From contig JAJYTH010000025.1 of the NCBI GenBank assembly GCA_021793175.1, positions 1 to 37,920 of the forward strand: a stretch of 37,920 bases of DNA, read 5' to 3'. This document shows positions 16,403-23,658 of the stretch, in pieces. Below the pieces are notes generated by a model, which was not told the DNA's origin, did no database searches, and worked only from the letters and a program-made list of their open reading frames with translations. The DNA is from Actinomycetes bacterium (GTDB taxonomy: Bacteria; Actinomycetota; Actinomycetes; Mycobacteriales; Pseudonocardiaceae). Position 1 is the stretch's first letter; each line of letters starts with the position of its first letter. The position numbers were made by a program, and so were the translations under genes.

Positions 16403-17135
16403 CTATGCCGTGATCGCCGTGGACTCCGTGGTGGTGCGGATGAACTGGAGTACCTGAGGCCATGAGAGCGCATAGGCGTCGGCGTTGACGCTGTTGCCGT
16501 GGCGGCTACGTTCGGAGAAGCCGTGCTCGGCGCCGGGATAGACGTGCACGATGCTGGCTCCGACCGAGCGGGACTGGAGTGCCGTCTGCAGCCGGGTGAA
16601 GCTCTCCCATGGCACGAGCGAGTCCTGTTCGGGGTAGAGCATCATCACGGGCGCGGCGGTTCGTGCGGCGTACTCGGCGGCGTCGAGGGTGTGGTTCGGG
16701 GCGGGTGGGATCGGCCACGGTGGGGTGGTAAGCGACGACGTTGCACACCCGCTGGTCGCGTCCCGCCAGCAGGAACGCGAATCGTCCACCCATGCACCAT
16801 CCGATGACACCGACTCGGGTGAACCCGAGCTCTCCGGTCATGTGGTCGAGCAGGCGGCTCATCTCGGAAAGGCAGGCTTCGTCGTCGAGTTCCCGCAGCA
16901 TCTCGGCGAGTCGTTCGCGTGGTGTGTCATCGCCGCTCACGCCGTGCCACGGGTCCCAGCTCAAAGCCGTCACTCCCGCGCGTGCGATATCGTCGGCGAA
17001 CTCGCGGACCTGCGCGCCGATCCCGGTGATCATCGGTAACAGGAGCATGCCACCGGAGCCACCGTCCTTCGGTCGGGACAGGTAGGCGCGCAGGTCGTCG
17101 ACTTTCGTGAAGCACGAGGTGATTTCGGATGCCAT
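16403..17135 (-). pseudogene. dienelactone hydrolase family protein, single frameshift
   Basis: Alpha/beta hydrolase of the dienelactone hydrolase family. The ATG at 17135 starts MASEITSCFTKVDDLRAYL. The nucleophile Cys114 is in GWCMGG. Near 16703-16712, after NVVAYHPTVADP, the reading frame ends in non-homologous sequence. The next frame continues perfectly with PAPNHTLDAAEYAARTAAPVMMLYPEQD and GAEHGFSERSRHG, i.e. the expected Asp and His of the triad, to the stop at 16403. One extra base in GATCCCACCCGCCCC explains it. A sequencing error is possible, since all catalytic residues are preserved. Confidence 0.8.
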
Positions 17136-17153
17136 ACCGGCACCCTAAGCAGT

Positions 17154-17564
17154 TCAGGTCTGCATCTCGCCCGTGCTCCCAGCGTCGACCAGCGGCCGGA
17201 GTTCGGACGGGAGCGAGTCGCGGACCTTGTCGAGGACCCCTTGGGTGGCCTCGCCCGTCACTTCGAGCACCACTCGCGACCCGTATACGGCGTTGGGTTC
17301 GGCCATCTGTCCGCGAGCGGACACTCTGCGTACGAACTCGTCCAGGCCGAAGCGCTCCCCGGTGCCCGCGCCGGCCATCGTGACGGTCCTTCGCAGGTTC
17401 TCGCCGATCTCCCTGGGGAGTTGGTCGGCGAGGTGGGTGGCCACTTGTTCGGGGATGCGTTCGCCGAGCGTTTCGAGTGTGGCGCGGGTGAGGCCTTCCG
17501 CTTCGCCGCGGCTGGCCAGTTGTGCACGTGCCTGTACCTGACCGATGAAGTAATCGTGGTCCAT
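17154..17564 (-). CDS. DUF2267 family protein
   Basis: Predicted 136-residue soluble protein. The pattern DHDYFIGQVQARAQLASRGEAEGLTRATLETLGERI with VATHLADQLP is typical of DUF2267, a domain of unknown function common in actinobacteria and cyanobacteria. ATG 17564 has GGAGAAGGG seven bases upstream. It ends 18 bases before the dienelactone hydrolase start on the same strand, so they may be co-transcribed. No biochemical role can be assigned. Confidence 0.85.
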   Translation of the reverse strand: MDHDYFIGQVQARAQLASRGEAEGLTRATLETLGERIPEQVATHLADQLPREIGENLRRTVTMAGAGTGERFGLDEFVRRVSARGQMAEPNAVYGSRVVLEVTGEATQGVLDKVRDSLPSELRPLVDAGSTGEMQT

Positions 17565-17764
17565 GATCCAGCCCTTCTCCAGCCGGTCAGCCGGCAGTCG
17601 CCTGCACCGGCCGCCGTGTTCCGGTGATCTTTTCCGCGAAAACGCTGATGGGGTCTTCGTCCGTGTTCGCAGACTTACCGGGTTCGGAGGGGCCCAAACA
17701 GCCGTGCGGGTCTTCTCGTTCCGTCTTGGGCCCCGGCCGGAGAACCGACAGGGCCTAAGAACGC

Positions 17765-17803
17765 GACGAGGCCGCCCCCGCGTGGTGCGGGAGCGGCCTC
17801 GTC
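17765..17803 (-). terminator. terminator hairpin after tmRNA
   Basis: An 11-bp stem (GACGAGGCCGC and GCGGCCTCGTC) with a further inner CCCGC/GCGGG pairing sits 15 bases downstream of the tmRNA 3' end. It is followed on the minus strand by GCGTTCTTAG. It is likely to end tmRNA transcription. Confidence 0.75.
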
Positions 17804-17818
17804 GTCGGGAAGGTTTCG

Positions 17819-18189
17819 TGGAGGTGCCGGGAATCGAACCCGGGTCCTCTGTCGCCTTTCCAGGGCTTCTCCGTGCGCAGTTCGCTGTGCCTCTACTCGG
17901 CCCCACCGGTCACGCGAACAAGCCGGTGTGACGGGCCCAGCCACTGTTTGTTTCCCAACCGATCCCCGTGGCCGGGATCGGCGGTAAGCCTCCTAGCTGA
18001 TGCCGGCAGACCGGGTCGGAGGCACTCCCGGGCCGACAGACTCCGCGCTCGCTCAGGCGGCGAGGGCGAAGTCGCGCTGACTGTTAGTCTTGGCGCTTGT
18101 ATTTAGTGCGAACGACGCTTGCGGTGGTCGTTGCCTGCACCGGCACGCTTCCCCTGGATCAACGTCCAGAGTCGAAACCGTTCACCCCC
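17819..18189 (-). ncRNA. ssrA: tmRNA (ssrA), 371 bases
   Basis: Transfer-messenger RNA that rescues stalled ribosomes together with SmpB. The tRNA-like ends pair GGGGGTG with CACCTCC (including a G:U at position 3, as in alanine tRNA). The 5' part reads GAACGGTTTCGACT and the 3' part carries the T arm GGTTCGATTCC. The tag frame lies at 18053-18094: 13 codons for AKTNSQRDFALAA and a TGA stop. Resume codon is GCC. smpB lies 1.1 kb upstream on the same strand. Confidence 0.97.
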
Positions 18190-18347
18190 TTGGCTGCTCG
18201 ATCATCCATCGATCGCTTGCACCCAGGATAACGCGGGGGGCAAGTCGATAATTCCCACCGTCCGACCACACGCGGAATCGGAAGCGAACCGATTCCCTCC
18301 AGGCCCGCTACCGAGATGTTTCCGCAGGTTGTCGGGGCGTCTTCCGC

Positions 18348-19295
18348 TCACCTGTGCCCGCCGCCGGGACGTGCTTCCAGCTTGAGCAGCCGGGACGGCG
18401 TGTCGTGCAGCACCGCGCGCAGGAAGGCGTCGCCCAGCCGCTGGTCGGCCTCCGCCCAGCGGGCCACGGCCTGCAACTGGGTGGCATAGGTGTAGGGGAT
18501 GTTCGGGAAGTCGGTGCCCAGCACCACGCGGTCGGCTATTCCGGCGAGCCGGCTGGGCCAGTCCGACGGCACCGGCATGAACCCTTCCGTGAACGGCACC
18601 CCCACCATCGTGGTGTCCAGGTAGACGTTGGGGTACCGCTCGACCAGTGCCACCGCCTCGTAGTATTCGGGCATGCCCGCGTGAGCGAGCACGACCACCA
18701 GCTTCGGATGTCGCCGCAGCACCTGGTCGAACACGCCGATACCGGTGTGCTCACCGCGCAGGGGGCCGTGTCCGCAGTGGACGACCACGGGCACCCGCGC
18801 GTCGGCGATCAGTCCCCACGCTCGGTGAAGCGCCTCGTCACGCGGGTCGTATGCCCCCACTTGGACGTGGGCCTTGAAGCACCGCGCGCCCGCGGCCAGA
18901 GCCTCGGCCACGTAGGCGTCGACGGAGGGCTCCGGGTACAGCGTGGCCGTCGGCACCGCCTCCGGCACCTCAGCGGCGAACTCCCGCACCCACTCGTTCA
19001 ACCACGCGGCCATGTCGGGTTTGTGCGGATACACCAGTGGAGCGAAGACCTTCACTCCCAGTTTCCGCAGCACCGCGGTCCGTTCGGCTTCGGGCAGGCG
19101 GTAGTACACGGGCCACCGCAGGCCGTAGTGCGTCTCCGCCTCGTCGAAGTACGCCCACACCTTGCGCATCACGCGCTCGGGCAGGAAATGCACGTGGAGA
19201 TCGACGAGGCCGTCCAATCCGAGGCCACGGGCCCAGACCGCGACGTCGTCGTCCGATCGCGGTCCGGGCCCGGTGTCGTCTTCCGTGCGGCTCAA
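18348..19295 (-). CDS. amidohydrolase family 2 (ACMSD-like) metal-dependent hydrolase
   Basis: Predicted 315-residue TIM-barrel hydrolase. Metal ligands in order are HxH at H34 and H36 (DLHVHF), H173 (VVVHCGHGP), H205 (LAHAG) and D262 (LGTDFPN), the set expected for amidohydrolase family 2 decarboxylases and hydrolases. The only sensible start is TTG 19295, whose last two bases overlap the TGA of smpB (TTGA), so it is translationally coupled to smpB. The link to trans-translation is probably only operon position. Substrate unknown. Confidence 0.88.
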   Translation of the reverse strand: MSRTEDDTGPGPRSDDDVAVWARGLGLDGLVDLHVHFLPERVMRKVWAYFDEAETHYGLRWPVYYRLPEAERTAVLRKLGVKVFAPLVYPHKPDMAAWLNEWVREFAAEVPEAVPTATLYPEPSVDAYVAEALAAGARCFKAHVQVGAYDPRDEALHRAWGLIADARVPVVVHCGHGPLRGEHTGIGVFDQVLRRHPKLVVVLAHAGMPEYYEAVALVERYPNVYLDTTMVGVPFTEGFMPVPSDWPSRLAGIADRVVLGTDFPNIPYTYATQLQAVARWAEADQRLGDAFLRAVLHDTPSRLLKLEARPGGGHR

Positions 19296-19774
19296 CGGCG
19301 GGCCTTGCCCTTCGCCGCGCGGCCCACGACACGGGCCATCTCACGCTGCGCGTCGCGCTTGGCGATGGCCTGACGCTTGTCGTACGCCTTGCGGCCCTTA
19401 CCCAACGCCAACTCGACCTTGACCTTGCCGTCCTTGAAGTACAGCGACAGAGGCACGAGGCTGAACCCGCTCTCCTTGGTCTTGCCGATGAGCTTTTCGA
19501 TCTCCCTGCGGTGCAGCAGCAACTTGCGCGTCCGCCGTGGCTCGTGGTTGGTCCACGTGCCGTGCGAGTACTCGGGAATGTGCAGCCCCCGGAGGAAGAC
19601 CTCGCCGTCGTCCACGGTCGCAAACGAGTCGGCCAACGACGCCTTGCCCGCGCGCAGGCTCTTCACCTCGGTGCCCACGAGAGCCACTCCGGCCTCGTAG
19701 GTGTCCACGATCGTGTAGTCGTGCCGTGCACGACGGTTCGACACGATCACCTTGCGACCGTTTTCCTTCGCCAT
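19292..19774 (-). CDS. smpB: SsrA-binding protein SmpB
   Basis: Predicted 160-residue partner of tmRNA that binds the tRNA-like domain and the stalled ribosome. The core matches the family throughout: [28 protein letters not shown], then [22 protein letters not shown], and the basic C-terminal tail ([22 protein letters not shown]) that enters the mRNA channel. Length is usual. It is downstream of ftsX with a 39-base gap, and tmRNA lies beyond the intervening amidohydrolase. Confidence 0.97.
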   Translation of the reverse strand: MAKENGRKVIVSNRRARHDYTIVDTYEAGVALVGTEVKSLRAGKASLADSFATVDDGEVFLRGLHIPEYSHGTWTNHEPRRTRKLLLHRREIEKLIGKTKESGFSLVPLSLYFKDGKVKVELALGKGRKAYDKRQAIAKRDAQREMARVVGRAAKGKARR

Positions 19775-19813
19775 ACCTCGACTGTATCCGCTCGAAGCTG
19801 CAATCCGAATCGT

Positions 19814-20713
19814 TTAGTGCCGCACGTACAAACGCAGCGTCACGTACCCGGTGACGGCCGAGATCAATATCGACACGCCGAGCAGGATGGGCGCGACCGG
19901 GAAGAAGATCTCCAACAACTCGATCTTGGGGACCACGTCCCCGGTCTTCTCCAGGATCGAGTCGAGCACCGCGTATTTCAACGCGACCAATCCCCCGGTA
20001 CCGACGATCGCACCCAACACACCGGCGACCACGGCCTCCAGCAGGAACGGTAACTGCGTGTACCACCGGGTGGCGCCGACCAGCCGCATGATCCCGACTT
20101 CGGTGCGGCGGGTGAACGCCGAGACCTGAATCGTGTTCGCGATCAGCAACACGGCGGCGAGCGCTGCGATCAACGCCACGATGAACGTGCCGTTACGCCC
20201 CGCGTTGAGTACGTCCAGGAACCGTTCCAGGAACTTGTTCTGGTCGTTGACGTGGTCAACGCCTTCCTGTTCCGAATATTCCTGCACGATCACGTCGCTG
20301 CGCTCGGGGTCGAACAACTTCACGTGCAGCGACGCGGGTAGCGACTCCGGACGCGCGAGTTCCAGCAGATCCGGCTGTCCCTCGAAGATGTCCTGGAACC
20401 GCTGGTAGGCCTGTTCCCGGTTCTCGTAGACCACCGACTCGACCGCCGGGTTGGTCTCCAACGACTGCCTCAACGTGGCGCAGGTCTGGGACGAGCACGC
20501 CGAGTCGGTCGAACTCACCTCGTCGTCGAGATAGACGGTGACCTCGACGTCGTCGAGGAAGTTCGCCTGCATCTTGTCGATGGTGCGGACGAACAGCAGT
20601 CCACCGCCGAACATCCCGAGCGAGATCGCGGTGGTGAGGATCATCGCGATGGTCATCGTGACATTCCGGCGCAGACCGGTGATGACCTCGCTGAAGACGA
20701 AGCTGGCACGCAT
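19814..20713 (-). CDS. ftsX: cell-division ABC transporter permease-like protein FtsX
   Basis: Predicted 299-residue membrane protein that, with FtsE, activates peptidoglycan hydrolases during division. One N-terminal helix follows the cytoplasmic start (TMTIAMILTTAISLGMFGGGLLF). A large extracellular domain of about 130 residues includes a Cys pair (SACSSQTCATL) as in actinobacterial FtsX. Three C-terminal helices follow (FIVALIAALAAVLLIANTI, EAVVAGVLGAIVGTGGLVAL and FPVAPILLGVSILISAVTGYV). It is 72 bp downstream of ftsE and the typical ftsE-ftsX-smpB order is kept. Confidence 0.96.
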   Translation of the reverse strand: MRASFVFSEVITGLRRNVTMTIAMILTTAISLGMFGGGLLFVRTIDKMQANFLDDVEVTVYLDDEVSSTDSACSSQTCATLRQSLETNPAVESVVYENREQAYQRFQDIFEGQPDLLELARPESLPASLHVKLFDPERSDVIVQEYSEQEGVDHVNDQNKFLERFLDVLNAGRNGTFIVALIAALAAVLLIANTIQVSAFTRRTEVGIMRLVGATRWYTQLPFLLEAVVAGVLGAIVGTGGLVALKYAVLDSILEKTGDVVPKIELLEIFFPVAPILLGVSILISAVTGYVTLRLYVRH

Positions 20714-20785
20714 CGGTAGGGCGTTTCCTTGGGTCGGGGAAGTAGGGGGCGGATGGGGCGAGGACGAAGTGCGAGCGGACCTGCG

Positions 20786-21475
20786 TCAGCGACCGACTCC
20801 GTACACTCCGCGCCGGTCGTCGCGGATCACGCGCCCGTGATCCAGTTCAACGACCCGGCGACGCATGGAGTCGACGATCGAGTGGTCGTGGGTGGCCATG
20901 AGCACCGTCGTTCCGGTGCGGTTGATGCGCTCCAACAAGAGCATGATGTCCTGGCTGGTGTCGGGGTCCAGGTTCCCGGTGGGCTCATCGGCCAGCAGCA
21001 CCAGTGGCCTGTTGACGAACGCTCTCGCGATGGCCACCCTCTGCTGCTCACCACCGGAGAGCTCGCGCGGCATCCGGTCGGCCTTACCGTCGAGACCGAC
21101 CAACTCCAACACCTCGGGAACGACCTTGGCGATGGTCCGCTTCGGCTTACCGATCACCTCGAGAGCGAAGGCGACGTTCTCCGCGACGGTCTTGTTGGTC
21201 AACAGCCGGAAGTCCTGGAAGACGCATCCGATGGTCTGCCGAAGCCGGGGCACCTTACGCCGGGGCAGCTTGGCCACATCGAAATTCGACACCATCACCC
21301 GGCCCTTGCTGGGCACTTCCTCGCGCAACAGCAAACGCAGAAACGTCGACTTCCCAGAACCCGACGGGCCGATGAGAAAAACGAACTCGCCTTTGTCCAC
21401 GTCGACCGAGATATCCTCGAGCGCGGGGCGTGAGGAGGTCTTGTAGACCTTGGAGACACTATCGAGCCGGATCAC
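20786..21475 (-). CDS. ftsE: cell-division ATP-binding protein FtsE
   Basis: Predicted 229-residue ABC ATPase. Walker A is GPSGSGKST at residues 36-44. The signature is [15 protein letters not shown], the Walker B is [12 protein letters not shown], and the switch His lies in [11 protein letters not shown]. It partners FtsX. The GTG start at 21475 is preceded by a TAGGAT hexamer at 21484-21489, close enough for a leaderless transcript. Confidence 0.97.
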   Translation of the reverse strand: MIRLDSVSKVYKTSSRPALEDISVDVDKGEFVFLIGPSGSGKSTFLRLLLREEVPSKGRVMVSNFDVAKLPRRKVPRLRQTIGCVFQDFRLLTNKTVAENVAFALEVIGKPKRTIAKVVPEVLELVGLDGKADRMPRELSGGEQQRVAIARAFVNRPLVLLADEPTGNLDPDTSQDIMLLLERINRTGTTVLMATHDHSIVDSMRRRVVELDHGRVIRDDRRGVYGVGR

Positions 21476-21483
21476 GGTCGATC

Positions 21484-21489
21484 ATCCTA
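21484..21489 (-). promoter_or_regulatory. possible -10 element of ftsE
   Basis: TAGGAT on the minus strand, eight bases before the GTG of ftsE. The distance would place the transcript start at or next to the start codon, giving a leaderless mRNA. No clear -35 is seen. Confidence 0.35.
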
Positions 21490-21490
21490 C

Positions 21491-21535
21491 AGTCGGGGGA
21501 GGTTAGGCCACGGTTACCCACCGACTCCCCCGACT
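21491..21535 (-). terminator. inverted repeat between prfB and ftsE
   Basis: Perfect 11-bp arms (AGTCGGGGGAG at 21491-21501, CTCCCCCGACT at 21525-21535) lie directly after the prfB stop and just upstream of ftsE. It is likely a prfB terminator. Its position overlapping the ftsE promoter region leaves a regulatory role possible. Confidence 0.55.
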
Positions 21536-21539
21536 CGGC

Positions 21540-22646
21540 TCAAGCGGCCTCGGCCTGTTGCTTACGCCACCGGATCCCGGCCTCGAGGAAACCGTCCAGC
21601 TCACCGTCGAGCACAGCCGACGGGTTACCCACCTCGTAGTCGGTGCGCAGGTCCTTGACCAGCTGGTACGGGTGCAGCACGTAGGAACGCATCTGGTTGC
21701 CCCAGCTGGACCCGCTGTCGCGCAGCGCGTCCAATTCCGCGCGTTCCTCCTCTTTCTTGCGCTGCAACAGCTTCGCCTGCAGCACCTTCATCGCCGTCGC
21801 CTTGTTCTGCAGCTGCGACTTCTCGTTCTGGCAGGACACCACGATGCCCGTGGGCAGGTGGGTGATACGCACGGCGGAGTCGGTGGTGTTCACGCTCTGC
21901 CCACCGGGGCCGGACGAGCGGTAGACATCCACGCGGATGTCCTTTTCGGGTATTTCGACGTGGTCGACCTCCTCGACCTCGGGAAGTACCTCGACATGGG
22001 CGAAGGAGGTCTGGCGCCGGTTCTGGTTGTCGAACGGCGAGATACGTACCAGCCGGTGGGTGCCCTGCTCGACGGAGAGCGTGCCGTAGAGGTAGGGACC
22101 GTTGATCTTGAAGGTCGCCGACCTGATGCCCGCTTCCTCGGCGTAGGAGATGTCGTAGACCTCGGTCGGGTAGTTGTGCCGCTCCGCCCACCGCAGGTAC
22201 ATCCGAAGCAGCATCTCGGCCCAGTCGGCCGCGTCCACGCCGCCGGCCTCCGACCGGATGGTCACGACGGCGTTGCGCTCGTCGTACTCACCGGACAGCA
22301 GAGTACGGACTTCGAGGGCGTCGACGTCCTTGGTCAGCTGCGCGAGTTCCGCCTCCGCCTCGGAACGACTCGCCGCGTCCCCTTCGGCTTCGGCGAGTTC
22401 GTGCAGCACCTCCAGGTCGTCGACACGCTGGCGCAGCTCGGTCACTTTGCGCAGCGACGCCTGTTTGTGCGACAGCTGGCTGGTCACCCGCTGCGCCACC
22501 TCAGGGTCGTTCCAAAGGTCGGGGCGCGCGGCTTCCTCCTCCAGCTCGGCGACCTCCCTGCGGAGCGTGTCCAGGTCCATCACGGTCTCGACATGGGACA
22601 GCTTGCCGCCGAGATCCTTCAGGGCTGCTTCGAAGTCGGCACTCAC
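21540..22646 (-). CDS. prfB: peptide chain release factor 2
   Basis: Predicted 368-residue class I release factor that recognises UGA and UAA. The stop-codon recognition tripeptide SPF is at residues 203-205 ([10 protein letters not shown]). The peptidyl-hydrolysis motif GGQ is at 248-250 ([10 protein letters not shown]). I chose GTG 22646 because actinobacterial RF2 starts with a short [15 protein letters not shown] sequence. There is no upstream frameshift site: the gene is one frame, unlike the E. coli gene with its programmed +1 shift. Confidence 0.96.
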   Translation of the reverse strand: MSADFEAALKDLGGKLSHVETVMDLDTLRREVAELEEEAARPDLWNDPEVAQRVTSQLSHKQASLRKVTELRQRVDDLEVLHELAEAEGDAASRSEAEAELAQLTKDVDALEVRTLLSGEYDERNAVVTIRSEAGGVDAADWAEMLLRMYLRWAERHNYPTEVYDISYAEEAGIRSATFKINGPYLYGTLSVEQGTHRLVRISPFDNQNRRQTSFAHVEVLPEVEEVDHVEIPEKDIRVDVYRSSGPGGQSVNTTDSAVRITHLPTGIVVSCQNEKSQLQNKATAMKVLQAKLLQRKKEEERAELDALRDSGSSWGNQMRSYVLHPYQLVKDLRTDYEVGNPSAVLDGELDGFLEAGIRWRKQQAEAA

Positions 22647-22743
22647 AAAACACAAGGTTACGGCAAATCGAGCGACCGCTTCCCGGCGGCCGCTCAGACT
22701 CGCCGTCTCCGTCGTCGTCGCTGGTCTTTTCCGCCGTGGGTCG

Positions 22744-23244
22744 TCAGTCCGACGACACGGTGTCCAGCAGCTTCAGCGCGGCCCTGGCGTGCGCTTGGCC
22801 GAACTCGGCGACCGCCTTCTCCACCGGGTCGGTGGCGGCCTTCACCGCGGCTCTCGCCTCGTCCAGTTCCGCCTTGTAGGTCTCCCTGGCGGTGGCGAAC
22901 AGGTTGGCGCGCTGCTTCGGCGTGAGCACGCCTGAGTTCACGATTCGGAGGATCAGCGGGCTTCGCAGGTGGTCGGGTGAGGACGGAGTCATCAACCACG
23001 CCTTGAAGGCCTTCTTCCCCGCTGCTGTGAGGACATACTGCTGGCTGGAACGGGGCCCTTGCTTCCCGAGCCGCACATAGCCCTCCTTGTGCAGCGCGGG
23101 GAGCTCCCGGTAGACCTGGCTCCTCGTGACGCTGAAGAACGTGCCGAATCGTTCCTCAGCCGCCGCGACGAGCTCGCCACCGGTCGCGGGACCATCGTGA
23201 AGCAAACCAAGCAGTGCTGCGGCAGTTGCGTTCAAATCGGACAC
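22744..23244 (-). CDS. PadR-family transcriptional regulator
   Basis: Predicted 166 residues. An N-terminal winged HTH of the PadR type ([26 protein letters not shown], then [21 protein letters not shown]) is followed by a helical C-terminal domain ([21 protein letters not shown]) used for dimerisation. GTG 23244 is the best start; GGAGG lies right before it, and an upstream ATG in frame at 23280 overlaps the candidate operator. A perfect 10-bp inverted repeat sits 32-63 bases upstream, consistent with autorepression. Confidence 0.85.
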   Translation of the reverse strand: MSDLNATAAALLGLLHDGPATGGELVAAAEERFGTFFSVTRSQVYRELPALHKEGYVRLGKQGPRSSQQYVLTAAGKKAFKAWLMTPSSPDHLRSPLILRIVNSGVLTPKQRANLFATARETYKAELDEARAAVKAATDPVEKAVAEFGQAHARAALKLLDTVSSD

Positions 23245-23275
23245 CCCTCCACCGTGCCACGAAAATCGACATCTG

Positions 23276-23307
23276 TCCATTGTGGTCAAGAAGTTGTCCA
23301 CAATGGA
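23276..23307. promoter_or_regulatory. inverted-repeat operator candidate for the PadR gene
   Basis: Arms TCCATTGTGG (23276-23285) and CCACAATGGA (23298-23307) are perfect reverse complements separated by 12 bases. PadR proteins often bind such dyads at their own promoters. The right half also contains TTGTCCACA (23294-23302), the actinobacterial DnaA-box sequence. Confidence 0.6.
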
Positions 23308-23346
23308 ACCGCTGATTCACTCTGCGCATCAGGACAGTGACACAAA

Positions 23347-23383
23347 GATAAAGGCCCGGACCACAAGGATCCGGGCCTTTATC
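23347..23383 (-). terminator. Rho-independent terminator after initiator tRNA
   Basis: A perfect 14-bp stem (GATAAAGGCCCGGA and TCCGGGCCTTTATC) with a 9-base loop lies seven bases downstream of the tRNA. It is compact and GC-rich with an A/T flank, a strong intrinsic terminator. Confidence 0.85.
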
Positions 23384-23389
23384 TACCAG

Positions 23390-23463
23390 TAGCGGGGACA
23401 GGATTCGAACCTGCGACCTCTGGGTTATGAGCCCAGCGAGCTACCGAACTGCTCCACCCCGCG
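23390..23463 (-). tRNA. initiator tRNA-fMet (anticodon CAT)
   Basis: A 74-base cloverleaf. Anticodon arm CTGGGCTCATAACCCAG carries CAT with three consecutive G:C pairs, the initiator hallmark. The acceptor begins C1 opposite a non-pairing U72 (CGCGGGG with CCCCGCT), another initiator feature typical of actinobacteria. CCA is not encoded. Confidence 0.96.
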
Positions 23464-23658
23464 TCGTTGTAGTTCCACCGTAGCACATCCCCGCTCCCCT
23501 GTTTCCAGGGGGTCTGGTGAAGGTCACCGTGGACCCCGCGACTGCGGTAACACCCACCCTACGCCAAGGTGCCCCCTCAGCGCAAAGTAGGTGTCCGCCA
23601 GATCACATGATCTTCGATCCGCCCACGTCAAGCGCCCGGGCGGACCGGGCCGGGGACA

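Noticed and set aside
21540..22646. Programmed frameshift in prfB
   Set aside because: The gene reads in one continuous frame and no shift-site TGA is present near codon 25.
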